Shown here piece by piece: positions 25,852 to 33,717 of a DNA stretch of 46,817 nt. The notes under the pieces were generated by a model that was given only the letters and a program-made list of their open reading frames with translations, was not told the origin of the DNA and made no database searches. Both the position numbers and the translations under genes were made by a program. Each line of letters starts with the position of its first letter. The stretch's first letter is position 1. The DNA comes from Candidatus Aminicenantota bacterium (GTDB lineage: Bacteria > Acidobacteriota > Aminicenantia > UBA2199), in the NCBI GenBank assembly GCA_029938635.1, contig JAOZUQ010000017.1, positions 1 through 46,817 of the forward strand. Direction: 5' to 3'.

Positions 25852-26982
25852 TTATTGTTCGTAATAGATCTTTAATTCCCATCGTACTATTTCTCCGTGG
25901 ATCCTCTCTCCTGAGTTGGTGACGGTTACTTTCCATATCCCGTTAGGATCATTGGAATTGAATATCTCTGTAGAGCCTTTGAAATCTTTTCCGTCATCTT
26001 CATGAGGCCCCTTGTTCCAGACATTGTAGATGGTCCTGTTGTCTGTTCCGACAAGAGCAATAGAGAGGTCCTCAATTCTAGGATGGCCAACAGTTATCAG
26101 AAATTGTACTTCCCTTACCGGTCCTGTGATCCCCTTTACCTCAATAAGTGAATACGATGGGGCCAGAGATCTGATCTGTTCAGGAACATCATTTGTGAAA
26201 CGCTTTGACAAAATCTGTGGCTCCTGCGGAGTATCTTTCTTCTTCAGAACAAGTAACAGGATTGCTCCTATAGCTATAGCTCCACCTATGAGAAGTATCG
26301 GGGAGGACTTTTTCTTTTTGTCCTTCTTAACCCCCTGTTTCTCGATAACTTTTTTTTCTCTGCTCTTCTCCAGAATAAATGCAATTGTGTTTGTTGTGTC
26401 GGGATTCACATTTACTTTTTTTGTCGAAATGTTATACCCTTTTTTTGCAATTGTTATTATATATTCACCCTTTGTAAATTTTTTAACTTTCAGCGGAGTA
26501 TTCCCCATGCTTTTGTTATTTATAGAAACCGCAGCATCTGAAGGGTTAGAGGTGATATTCAAACCACCAAGCCATTCAGTCTGTACATCTCTGAACATCT
26601 TTATGAATTGCGGAGGAAAGATCTCTTCGTCAATTTCCTGATTTGGGCTGATTTTTATAAGTTTTTCAAGTTGGAGTTTTGATTTCCCTGTTTCCTGAAT
26701 AGTGAAATATGTCAATGCAAGGGATATCATGGTTCTGAAAAGCTTTTGTTTGGTTTTAACAAGCTCTTTTCTTTCATTGAGTTTTAAGATTATCTGTTCA
26801 TATAGACCTATTGCTTCTTTGAACTTCCCGTTCTGATAATTGTCTTCGGCATCCGACAGCAGTTTCGATATTGCAGCCTCATCTTTCTCTGTCTCAGGGA
26901 ATAATCCTGGATTTGTCCCGATCAGTACAAAAAACATAAAAAAGAAAATTGTAGATATTGTTATAGCCCGTGAATTTCTCAT
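25852..26982 (-). CDS. Membrane protein with TPR-like, PEGA and proprotein-convertase P domains
   Basis: A 376-residue protein. A hydrophobic segment at 8-24 acts as signal or anchor. Residues 33-135 are TPR-like helices, 140-205 form one PEGA domain (ITSNPSDAAVSINNKSMGNTPL), 206-228 is a Lys-rich linker, 229-246 is a membrane helix and 255-374 match a P/Homo B domain (sandwich fold, ending NSGERIHGEIVRWELKIYY). PEGA and P domains are normally outside the cytoplasm, so a membrane helix between them is puzzling unless one hydrophobic segment does not cross. No protease domain is present. Its start overlaps the kinase stop by 4 bases, so the two are translated together. Confidence 0.8.
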   Translation of the reverse strand: MRNSRAITISTIFFFMFFVLIGTNPGLFPETEKDEAAISKLLSDAEDNYQNGKFKEAIGLYEQIILKLNERKELVKTKQKLFRTMISLALTYFTIQETGKSKLQLEKLIKISPNQEIDEEIFPPQFIKMFRDVQTEWLGGLNITSNPSDAAVSINNKSMGNTPLKVKKFTKGEYIITIAKKGYNISTKKVNVNPDTTNTIAFILEKSREKKVIEKQGVKKDKKKKSSPILLIGGAIAIGAILLLVLKKKDTPQEPQILSKRFTNDVPEQIRSLAPSYSLIEVKGITGPVREVQFLITVGHPRIEDLSIALVGTDNRTIYNVWNKGPHEDDGKDFKGSTEIFNSNDPNGIWKVTVTNSGERIHGEIVRWELKIYYEQ

Positions 26983-28652
26983 TTCTTATCCTCCTTTTTT
27001 AGTGAAAAACTTATATTTGATTTTTTCATATTTTCGATCACAATTACCCGTTCTTCAGTAGTATATCCTTTCTTTACAGCCTTGATATAATATTTTCCGA
27101 CAGAGATTTTTTTTTCAAAAATAGGATTTTCCCCGTGATCTTTATCGTTAATAAAAAATCCGGCAAAAGGCCTGGCTGTGATAGTCAGAAAGCCGTAAGG
27201 GCTGAATCTGTGATGAGCGGAGATCTCCCTTCCCGGTTCCACTGAGATCTCTTTTTCCATTGACATATATCCTTCGATCTTAAATGTGAACTTGTATTTC
27301 CCGGGAGGAAATTCTTTTTTGAAAATCTGAGTCGTATCTCCGAGTTTAAGCCCGTTCCAGTAAATATCAGCAGGAGGAAATGAGCTGAATCTTAAAATAC
27401 CCGGTTTGTCCGAAATACTTTTTACAATTTTTTTTTCAGTCGGGACTACTCTGTTTTTTTTACTTTTTTCAGTCTCCTGATCTTTCCGGAGTGGGAGCTT
27501 GTCCTTTTTTATAACGGATGTTTTTTCCGGTGATCCGGAATTGACGGTTTTTATCTCTTCTAATTCGGTAACTCCTGAATCTTTTCTTTCAATAAGCTTT
27601 TCAGGTACCTCATCAGCATCTTTCTTAATGTTACTTATGATATCCGGTCGGGTAATGTTGTTTTGCATATCTTTAGAGATCTCAGTTCCTGATTTGATGG
27701 TATTTTTGTAGATAAGAAAAGCGATCAAAGGAATTATTATAAGAGAGAGAAAAACAAATGCAATACGTTTTTTGCCATTTTTCCTTCCTGATTCAATAGA
27801 GTTCAGGTATTTCGTTATAGAACCGTTTTTCCTTCCGGATATTGTTTCACTGATCTCAATTGCACTCTGAAATCTTTTATCAGGATTTTTTTCAAGACAT
27901 CTTGTAATAATATATTTCAGGCGTTTAGATATTTCCGGAGTGACCTTTCCGATCTGTTCAGGTTCTGAATTTACATGCTTGTAAAGTATTTCTACTGATG
28001 AGTCGGCAGAAAACACAGGTTTTCCGGTGACAAGCTCGTATAAAGTGGCACCTAGAGCATATATATCAGATCTTTGATCAACAACTCCCCCCTTTATCTG
28101 TTCAGGGGAAATATAATAAGGTGTACCCATGATCGATCCTGTCTGTGTCATGGTCTGGCTTGAAACTGATCTGGCGATCCCGAAATCAGCCAGGTAAATA
28201 TTATCTCCTCCATCTTCAAGGATTATGTTCGCAGGTTTTATATCTCTGTGGATTATCCCTTTCTCATGAATGTAGTTCATGGCTCCGGACAGGGCATCGA
28301 TCACTCCGGGAGCAAGGGAAAGCCTTGTTTTAACATCCTTTTGTATAAAAGTTTTCAGATTTTCGCCCTTAACATATTTCATTACAATAAATGCAGTTCC
28401 TTCAGCAATTCCTGTCTCGTATATATTTATCAGGTTGGGATGCTCCAGTTTTGCATAAAGACGGGCTTCTCTTATAAACCTTTTAACTATATCAGGATCG
28501 GATGCATGTTGGGGAAGGAGGATCTTTATCGCTACCTTCCTTTCGAGCATTTTATCCAGAGCAAGATGAACTTCTGCGAATCCACCTCTTCCGAGAAGCT
28601 TAATAAACTCATATTTGCCCGAAAAGAATTGTTTTATATTTTCAATGTCCAT
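26979..28652 (-). CDS. Membrane Ser/Thr protein kinase with two extracytoplasmic PEGA domains
   Basis: A 557-residue Hanks-type kinase. The cytosolic kinase domain spans 14-270: Gly-rich loop GRGGFAEV (21-28), K43 in VAIK, H135-R136-D137 with KPAN, D156-F-G and an activation segment 161-183 rich in Ser/Thr and ending GTPYYISPEQ. The HRD motif makes it an RD kinase that should be switched on by autophosphorylation. A juxtamembrane part, one membrane helix (297-315), a charged Ser/Glu/Lys-rich spacer (320-415) and two PEGA domains (418-480 and 486-551) follow. PEGA domains outside the membrane probably sense or bind cell-surface material. It heads the operon with the PEGA-P protein and MscS channel and has its own promoter. 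Confidence 0.95.
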   Translation of the reverse strand: MDIENIKQFFSGKYEFIKLLGRGGFAEVHLALDKMLERKVAIKILLPQHASDPDIVKRFIREARLYAKLEHPNLINIYETGIAEGTAFIVMKYVKGENLKTFIQKDVKTRLSLAPGVIDALSGAMNYIHEKGIIHRDIKPANIILEDGGDNIYLADFGIARSVSSQTMTQTGSIMGTPYYISPEQIKGGVVDQRSDIYALGATLYELVTGKPVFSADSSVEILYKHVNSEPEQIGKVTPEISKRLKYIITRCLEKNPDKRFQSAIEISETISGRKNGSITKYLNSIESGRKNGKKRIAFVFLSLIIIPLIAFLIYKNTIKSGTEISKDMQNNITRPDIISNIKKDADEVPEKLIERKDSGVTELEEIKTVNSGSPEKTSVIKKDKLPLRKDQETEKSKKNRVVPTEKKIVKSISDKPGILRFSSFPPADIYWNGLKLGDTTQIFKKEFPPGKYKFTFKIEGYMSMEKEISVEPGREISAHHRFSPYGFLTITARPFAGFFINDKDHGENPIFEKKISVGKYYIKAVKKGYTTEERVIVIENMKKSNISFSLKKEDKK

Positions 28653-28689
28653 TTTTCACCAACTTTGTTTCCCCGGATCGTTAGAGAAA

Positions 28690-28718
28690 ATTATAATATT
28701 TTTGATGGCAAAAAACAA
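28690..28718 (-). promoter_or_regulatory. Promoter of the kinase operon
   Basis: On the minus strand: TTGTTT (28718-28713), 17 bp, TATAAT (28695-28690). The predicted start near 28683 leaves a leader of about 31 bases before the ATG at 28652. Confidence 0.6.
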
Positions 28719-28741
28719 TTGATGTAAAAAAGATTTTCTCC

Positions 28742-28771
28742 TTGACTTTTGAAAATCCGGTAACATATAAT
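28742..28771 (+). promoter_or_regulatory. Promoter of the 133-residue exported protein gene
   Basis: TTGACT at 28742-28747, 18 bp, TATAAT at 28766-28771. It is back-to-back with the kinase promoter, 23 bases apart, so the two may influence each other. The leader would be about 37 bases with AGGAGGGG before the ATG. Confidence 0.7.
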
Positions 28772-28814
28772 TCTCTCATAGGCTATATAAAAGGGGAAAA
28801 GCCAGGAGGGGAAA

Positions 28815-29216
28815 ATGAAAAAAACGGTAATACTTTTAATATCGGTTTTATTTTTCGCCCTTTCAGTTCCGGCCGATGAAGCGGTTGTGGAAACAAGTGA
28901 TCTTAAAATCGGTAGTGTGAAGTTTCCGAGGGCATTTATTCATGACGGGAAGAACTACAACAAAGGTGTCTATAAAGTCACGCTTATGGAAAAAGAGGGA
29001 GAATTTTTGTTTAATGTTTTTAATCCGACAGATGAACTTCTTTTTGAGGAAGTTGCTATTGTGAAAATCAGAAAGAGCAGGATCGGGAAGAGAAAGTATC
29101 TTCTAAGGAAAAGTTTTATGAGAGGGTATGAATTTTTCCGGATCAAAGTGACAAAACCCGATAAGGTAATAATGGGATATTTCCTGATCGGTAAAAATAC
29201 AACCAAAACCAATTAA
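28815..29216 (+). CDS. Small exported protein of unknown function
   Basis: A 133-residue protein not recognised. Residues 1-19 are a clear signal peptide ending before ADEAVV. The mature part is basic and beta-rich by pattern, with the phrase GKNYNKGVYKVTLMEKEGE followed by FNVFNP, reminiscent of small periplasmic beta-sandwich proteins, but no family can be named. It has no cysteines in the mature part. A strong AGGAGGGG ribosome site and own promoter and terminator show that it is a genuine single-gene unit. It is divergent from the kinase operon. Confidence 0.8.
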   Translation: MKKTVILLISVLFFALSVPADEAVVETSDLKIGSVKFPRAFIHDGKNYNKGVYKVTLMEKEGEFLFNVFNPTDELLFEEVAIVKIRKSRIGKRKYLLRKSFMRGYEFFRIKVTKPDKVIMGYFLIGKNTTKTN

Positions 29217-29247
29217 CGAACAGGCAGCCGTATACTAATTATAATCC

Positions 29248-29275
29248 GGGGTGCCTGAGAGGCACCCCTTTTTTT
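29248..29275 (+). terminator. Rho-independent terminator
   Basis: GGGGTGCC (29248-29255) pairs with GGCACCCC (29261-29268) around a 5-base loop and is followed by seven T residues. It ends the 133-residue protein transcript. Confidence 0.93.
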
Positions 29276-29410
29276 GCAGAGGTAATTCTGACCATTTGCT
29301 TTATATAATTTAAAAAAAAAATTATTTTTTTTGAGATATTTTCAGTGAATCTTCTATTTCCATATTGAGACGGAAAAATGAGGAAAATTTTTTATTAAGG
29401 AGGAAACATT

Positions 29411-29941
29411 ATGAAAAAACTCTCATTATTAACAGTTTTTGTTTTAATCAGTTTTGCTCTTGTTTTAAACCCGGTGACCGGAAATGCACAGGATCTTCAA
29501 AAGCTTAAGGTTACTAAGTTCACACCACAACAACTGACTATTTTAAAAACAGCAGATCTGCGAGTGCTTGCAATTCATTCTTACAGTTGTATTTGTGATC
29601 TTGTAGGTGTAGATGCATTCTATATGGGAAATATAATGGTAGATCTTGCCAATCACCCATATAAAAAAAGAGGATGGCCAACATCTGTTATTGTTACTCT
29701 CAGGTATTTTGACCTTATGAAAGGGAAAATTGTTAAAGTTGTTAAAACCACACGGGTATTAAATCCTTTTCCGAAGAATATTCACACCTTACAAAGGTTT
29801 GTAATGGTCGATCATCCTGTATTGGTGAAAAAGTCATTCGGCATCAGTATTTGTGTGAAACCTGCAAACTCTTCGATCACTGATCCGGTTGCTGCAAACA
29901 ATTGTAAAGTAACAAAGAAGTGTTCCGTAGCGGTTTATTAA
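29411..29941 (+). CDS. Small exported Cys-containing protein of unknown function
   Basis: A 176-residue protein not recognised. Residues 1-26 are a signal peptide ending near GNAQD. The mature protein carries five cysteines: a C-x-C pair (SCIC) around 60-62, one in SICVKP, and two in NCKVTKKC near the C-terminus, enough for disulfides or a metal site in the periplasm. It is otherwise basic and beta-rich. TAAGGAGG before the ATG gives a strong ribosome site. A terminator follows 20 bases after the stop. Nothing nearby shows its job; it is flanked by another small exported protein and PBP1A. Confidence 0.8.
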   Translation: MKKLSLLTVFVLISFALVLNPVTGNAQDLQKLKVTKFTPQQLTILKTADLRVLAIHSYSCICDLVGVDAFYMGNIMVDLANHPYKKRGWPTSVIVTLRYFDLMKGKIVKVVKTTRVLNPFPKNIHTLQRFVMVDHPVLVKKSFGISICVKPANSSITDPVAANNCKVTKKCSVAVY

Positions 29942-29963
29942 AAAGACAATTAATTTCGAACAA

Positions 29964-29990
29964 GAGGGCAGGTTTTTTCCTGCCCTTTTA
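29964..29990 (+). terminator. Terminator between the 176-residue protein gene and PBP1A
   Basis: AGGGCAGG (29965-29972) pairs with CCTGCCCT (29979-29986), loop of six T, then TTTATT on the plus strand. On the minus strand the following T run is poor, so it mainly serves the plus-strand gene; it abuts the stop codon of the PBP1A gene. Confidence 0.88.
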
Positions 29991-32351
29991 TTAATTTGTA
30001 TCGTTTTCTTCGCCGTCATCGTCTTCAATGGGGCCTTCATATTTCCCGTAATAGTCCTGAATCTGCATATGGTCCTCTTCAGTGCAATTGTCCAGAGGCT
30101 CATTCCCTTTAAGGAAACATTCCATGAAAGGGTAGAGGCAGTCGGGAGAGAAAAGCTTCCCTGTCAGTTTATCTATCTTGACCATTATTACCCCTGACGG
30201 TTTCCTATACCTTTTCATTTCAGGATATTTCTCAAGATATTTTTTCATGAATTCGACAAAAACAGGGGCCGCTGCTCTTGAACCGGTCTCATTATTGCCG
30301 AGAGATTTTTCTATAAAATGGCCTACCCAGACTCCCACGGTTATAGTAGGGGTATATCCGATAAACCAGGCATTTGAGAAATTATTGGTAGTTCCTGTCT
30401 TGCCTCCAACCGGGGCATCAAGAACTCTTGCCCTGAAACCGGAACCGTATTTTACAACACCCTGGAGTAGGTAGTTCATAATATATGCCGTGTCTGGTTC
30501 CAGCACCTGTTTTTTGTCGGGAAAATTTTCTTCAACTATATTATTGTTCTGGTCGAGGATCGAACTTATCTTGAAAGGATTCACCCTTATTCCGTAATTG
30601 GGAAAAACGGTATATGCTGCTACCATCTCCTTGAGGGTAATCTCAAGAGAACCTAGTCCTATCGACATTACAGGTATCAGGTTCGAAGTTATTCCGAACT
30701 TTCTTGCATATTCGACCACTTTAGGAGGTGTAATCGATTCCACGATCCTGGCAGTTACAAGATTCTTGGATTTCTCCAGAGCCATCCTGAATGTAACAGG
30801 TCCCATGTATTTTCCTGTATGGTTCCTCGGTTCATAAGGCTCCTGGGTCCAGCGGTTCTCGAATATCCTCGGTTCGTCAAGTATAATGGTTGAGGGAGTG
30901 TAGCCGTTCTCAATAGCAGCTGTGTAAACTATCGGCTTTATTGTTGATCCGGTCTGCCTCAGGGCCTGAGTAGCATTGTTCCATTTACTCCTCTCAAAAC
31001 TATATCCGCCGACCATTGCCTTGATTGCTCCTGTTCTGTTATCTATGGCAAGCAATGCTCCCGTCATCTCGGGTTCCTGTTCAAGTCCGAGTTTTAACTC
31101 TTTTTTCTTTTCATCTATTCCGAGGATCTTTACCAGTGCAATATCCCCTTTTTTCAATATTCTCCTGAGTGAATATCTTGTCCATTTTGCCTCTTTCGCA
31201 CTCAGTGTACCTTTGTGATCCTTTATTCTGAAAATAGCTTTTGAATTATTGACACTTGTTACAAGGCCGCTTGTTATTACGCCGGCTTTGATCTTTATTT
31301 TACCCCATGATTCATGCTCAAATGATTCAGGATCCAGTTTTTCTTTTATAACGTTGTACAGTTTTTTCCCGGATCTCCATCCTCCTCTTTTGTGCAGGTC
31401 CCTCAATCCCTGTTGAAGAGATTGCTCAGCCCATTTCTGCATTTCATTGTTCAGTGTTGAGTAGACTTTTAATCCGCCTTCGTAGAGGAGAGTATCTCCG
31501 AACTTTGATTCCAGGTCTTTCCTGATCTCTTCAACAAAATAGCTTCCTACCTCATATTCGTCATCATCGAATGGTTCCGTGGGGAGCTCAACTTTAAGTG
31601 CATTTTCGAGTTCTTCCTTTGTAGTATATTTGAGGTAAAGCATTTTCTTTAATATCTGATCTCTTTTTGTTCTACAATTATCCGGATTTTTAAAAATATT
31701 ATATCTACCGTTAGGGCTTGGGATTATAGCGGTTAAAAGTGCAGATTCAGCAAGATTTATATCACGGGCAGATTTTCCGAAATAGTATCTGGATGCAGCT
31801 TCAACCCCGTAGGCCGGTCCCCCGAATGGTATCTTATTACAATAAAAAGTGAGGATCTGGTCTTTTGAATAATTTTTTTCTATCTGAATTGAGAGGAGGA
31901 TCTCCTTTAGTTTTCTCCCGAATGTTCTCTGCTTTCTCTCTTCAAAAAGGAACAGGTTCCGGGCAAGCTGCATTGTGATCGTACTTCCGCCTCCGCGATT
32001 CTTTTTGAAGATAATTCCAGAGACAGCACGAAAAATGCTAGTAAAACTTATCCCCCAATGCGACTGGAATCTTGAGTCTTCCGATACGATGATCGCATTT
32101 TTAAGGATTTGCGGAATATCACTATATTTAAGGATGATCCTTTTCTCAATGGCATATTCTTTAAGGAGTTTTTTATTGTCGTCATAGATCCTGGTCATAA
32201 CAACTGGTTTTATATCTTCCAGGTTGGTTATCTGGGGGAGGCCTTTCTGATAGACCAGGAGAATCCCGGTTAATGCTCCGATGAGGATCGTTACGATAAT
32301 ACTTATAGCGATTAAAAAAATCTTCAGATGTTTAAGGAAAAACTGTTTCAT
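29991..32351 (-). CDS. mrcA: Class A penicillin-binding protein (PBP1A type)
   Basis: A 786-residue bifunctional peptidoglycan synthase of the inner membrane. One N-terminal membrane helix (11-33) is followed by the glycosyltransferase (GT51) domain with catalytic E91 in SEDSRF and the GGSTITMQLARN motif (121-132). A central OB-like insertion (about 350-425) is typical of PBP1A. The transpeptidase domain has S469-x-x-K472 (GSTIKP), S528-K-N530 and K651-T-G653. A short acidic tail rich in Asp and Glu closes the protein. The start has no ribosome site; a TATACT box lies 10 bases upstream. A MITE-like element sits just upstream of the promoter region. Confidence 0.95.
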   Translation of the reverse strand: MKQFFLKHLKIFLIAISIIVTILIGALTGILLVYQKGLPQITNLEDIKPVVMTRIYDDNKKLLKEYAIEKRIILKYSDIPQILKNAIIVSEDSRFQSHWGISFTSIFRAVSGIIFKKNRGGGSTITMQLARNLFLFEERKQRTFGRKLKEILLSIQIEKNYSKDQILTFYCNKIPFGGPAYGVEAASRYYFGKSARDINLAESALLTAIIPSPNGRYNIFKNPDNCRTKRDQILKKMLYLKYTTKEELENALKVELPTEPFDDDEYEVGSYFVEEIRKDLESKFGDTLLYEGGLKVYSTLNNEMQKWAEQSLQQGLRDLHKRGGWRSGKKLYNVIKEKLDPESFEHESWGKIKIKAGVITSGLVTSVNNSKAIFRIKDHKGTLSAKEAKWTRYSLRRILKKGDIALVKILGIDEKKKELKLGLEQEPEMTGALLAIDNRTGAIKAMVGGYSFERSKWNNATQALRQTGSTIKPIVYTAAIENGYTPSTIILDEPRIFENRWTQEPYEPRNHTGKYMGPVTFRMALEKSKNLVTARIVESITPPKVVEYARKFGITSNLIPVMSIGLGSLEITLKEMVAAYTVFPNYGIRVNPFKISSILDQNNNIVEENFPDKKQVLEPDTAYIMNYLLQGVVKYGSGFRARVLDAPVGGKTGTTNNFSNAWFIGYTPTITVGVWVGHFIEKSLGNNETGSRAAAPVFVEFMKKYLEKYPEMKRYRKPSGVIMVKIDKLTGKLFSPDCLYPFMECFLKGNEPLDNCTEEDHMQIQDYYGKYEGPIEDDDGEENDTN

Positions 32352-32361
32352 TGCGGCTGTC

Positions 32362-32390
32362 AGTATATCATACGGGTTCTAATTTTTAAA
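32362..32390 (-). promoter_or_regulatory. Weak promoter candidate for PBP1A
   Basis: On the minus strand TTTAAA (32390-32385), 17 bp, TATACT (32367-32362). The -10 is good, the -35 poor. The ATG begins 10 bases after the -10 with no ribosome site, so the leader would be only a few bases. Confidence 0.35.
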
Positions 32391-32394
32391 GTTG

Positions 32395-32624
32395 TTGGGG
32401 ACGGTCTTTTAAAATTTTAATTTTTTCGATCTTCTTTTTTTCTATTCAGTTGAAAATAAAGTGTTAATTTTTTATTCACGCAATTCATGGTCAGATGTTT
32501 TTGTTTTGTAATTATTACAAGGTTATGCGGTACTCCATATCACATGACAAGTCAATACTTCAAATGACTGTCCTTGCAATGACTGTAGATTCAAAAAATT
32601 AAAATTTTAAAAGACCGTCCCCAA
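32395..32624. mobile_element. MITE-like element with 32-bp perfect terminal inverted repeats
   Basis: The left end (32395-32426) starts TTGGGGACGGTCTTTTAAAA and the right end (32593-32624) is its exact reverse complement over 32 bases; the match stops at both borders. The inner 166 bases contain no open frame of note. The element is about 230 bp with no transposase, which is the definition of a miniature inverted-repeat element or a REP-pair unit. GGGGACGG-type ends resemble, as far as I recall, the repeats next to REP-associated tyrosine transposases. No clear target duplication was seen at the borders. Confidence 0.78.
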
Positions 32625-32653
32625 GTTTTCAGCTCAACCACTGATAAGAAGTT

Positions 32654-32678
32654 GGTCACTGAGCTTGTCGAAGTGACC
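32654..32678. repeat. Hairpin repeat GGTCACT / AGTGACC
   Basis: GGTCACT (32654-32660) and AGTGACC (32672-32678) are perfect inverted repeats around GAGCTTGTCGA. The core CACTGAGCTTGTCGAAGTG resembles short palindromic intergenic repeats seen in many bacterial genomes. It lies 29 bases outside the MITE-like element and may be a second, unrelated repeat. Confidence 0.5.
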
Positions 32679-32764
32679 GGATGTAGGGTGACCGATTAAG
32701 AGAAATTAGTGACTCTGCCACACTCTCTATAGCACTGGTAGCTTCGTATCCATGAATGTATTAT

Positions 32765-32793
32765 TTGAAATAATCTGGTTTTTATTGTTTAAT
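32765..32793 (+). promoter_or_regulatory. Probable promoter of the ZIP transporter gene
   Basis: TTGAAA at 32765-32770, 17 bp, TTTAAT at 32788-32793, with a short leader to GAGGTGAG and the ATG at 32811. Both hexamers are one or two bases from consensus. Confidence 0.5.
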
Positions 32794-32810
32794 TCTTATG
32801 AGGTGAGTAA

Positions 32811-33620
32811 ATGGAATGGTTCTCCGGATTATCCCCGATAATACAGGCTTTAGTTGCAACATGTTTTACCTGGTTCATGACTGCACTTGGCGCCGGGATC
32901 GTTTTCCTTTTTAAGAATTTCAACAAAAAGGCAATGGACGGTATGCTTGGTTTTGCTGCCGGGGTTATGATAGCTGCGAGTTATTGGTCTCTGTTGGCAC
33001 CTTCGATCGAAATGGCAGAAGAGATGAATATGGTGCCATGGGTACCGGCAGCAGTAGGATTTGTCTTTGGCGGTGCTTTCCTGTGGGGAATGGATAAAGT
33101 TCTTCCTCATCTTCATCTCGGTTTTCCGATAGAGGAAGCTGAAGGGATCAAAACAGGATGGAGGAGGACTATTCTTCTTGTCCTGGCAATCACTCTCCAT
33201 AACATTCCTGAAGGCCTTGCAGTCGGGGTTGCATTTGGTGCTCTCGGTGCAGATTTATCAGCAGTTTCGCTTGCAGGTGCGATCGCACTCGCATTTGGAA
33301 TAGGTATCCAGAACTTCCCTGAGGGGGCGGCAGTTTCGGTTCCCCTGCACAGAGAAGGGTTAAGTAAGGCCAAAAGTTTTTATTACGGCCAGTTATCCGG
33401 TGTTGTTGAGCCTATTGCCGGAGTGATCGGTGCGGCTACAGTTCTCCTGATCAGGCCTATACTCCCTTATGCACTTGCATTTGCTGCCGGAGCAATGATT
33501 TTTGTAGTAGTCGAAGAGTTGATCCCAGAATCTCAAATCGGCAAAAATACAGATCTTGCAACGATCGGAGTTATCCTGGGTTTTACTATAATGATGATCC
33601 TTGATGTAGCTCTAGGGTAA
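32811..33620 (+). CDS. ZIP-family divalent metal transporter
   Basis: A 269-residue inner-membrane protein with about eight helices. The paired metal-binding motifs of the ZIP family are present: H130-N-I-P-E134-G in helix 4 and Q167-N-F-P-E171-G in helix 5. A His-containing cytosolic loop (PHLHLGFP, about 99-106) lies between helices 3 and 4, as expected. Members import Zn2+, and sometimes Fe2+, Mn2+ or Co2+; the sequence fits the GufA/ZupT-like bacterial subgroup. Good ribosome site (GAGGTGAG). It appears to be a single-gene unit, with vorD starting 97 bases downstream under its own promoter. No Zur or Fur site was recognised upstream. Confidence 0.94.
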   Translation: MEWFSGLSPIIQALVATCFTWFMTALGAGIVFLFKNFNKKAMDGMLGFAAGVMIAASYWSLLAPSIEMAEEMNMVPWVPAAVGFVFGGAFLWGMDKVLPHLHLGFPIEEAEGIKTGWRRTILLVLAITLHNIPEGLAVGVAFGALGADLSAVSLAGAIALAFGIGIQNFPEGAAVSVPLHREGLSKAKSFYYGQLSGVVEPIAGVIGAATVLLIRPILPYALAFAAGAMIFVVVEELIPESQIGKNTDLATIGVILGFTIMMILDVALG

Positions 33621-33665
33621 AGTAGATTAATTAATTTTTTAGATAATTTTATTAAAAATCATACT

Positions 33666-33693
33666 TGACATTAATTGGTAAAGTAATACAATA
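33666..33693 (+). promoter_or_regulatory. Promoter of the vorDBAC operon
   Basis: TTGACA at 33666-33671, 16 bp, TACAAT at 33688-33693. The leader of about 18 bases contains AAAGGAGG before the ATG at 33718. Confidence 0.78.
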
Positions 33694-33717
33694 ATATTTC
33701 ACAAAAGGAGGTTCTGT

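Larger units (their letters stand above)
32352..32810. other. Non-coding region between PBP1A and the ZIP transporter
   Basis: The only gap over 300 bases. From left to right it holds a weak PBP1A promoter, a 230-bp MITE-like element (32395-32624), a hairpin repeat (32654-32678) and a probable promoter for the ZIP gene (32765-32793). I see no coding frame, tRNA or riboswitch in it. Confidence 0.75.

Noticed and set aside
26030-26641. Open frame of 203 codons on the plus strand opposite the PEGA-P protein
   Set aside because: Antisense shadow without ribosome site; the minus-strand gene has domains.
28745-29410. Search for tRNA, riboswitch or CRISPR repeats in the intergenic regions
   Set aside because: No cloverleaf, conserved riboswitch core or regularly spaced repeats were seen in any gap of the window.
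32427-32592. Inner part of the MITE-like element as a possible small RNA or protein gene
   Set aside because: No ribosome site, no start with a plausible frame and no terminator-like structure apart from the terminal repeats.
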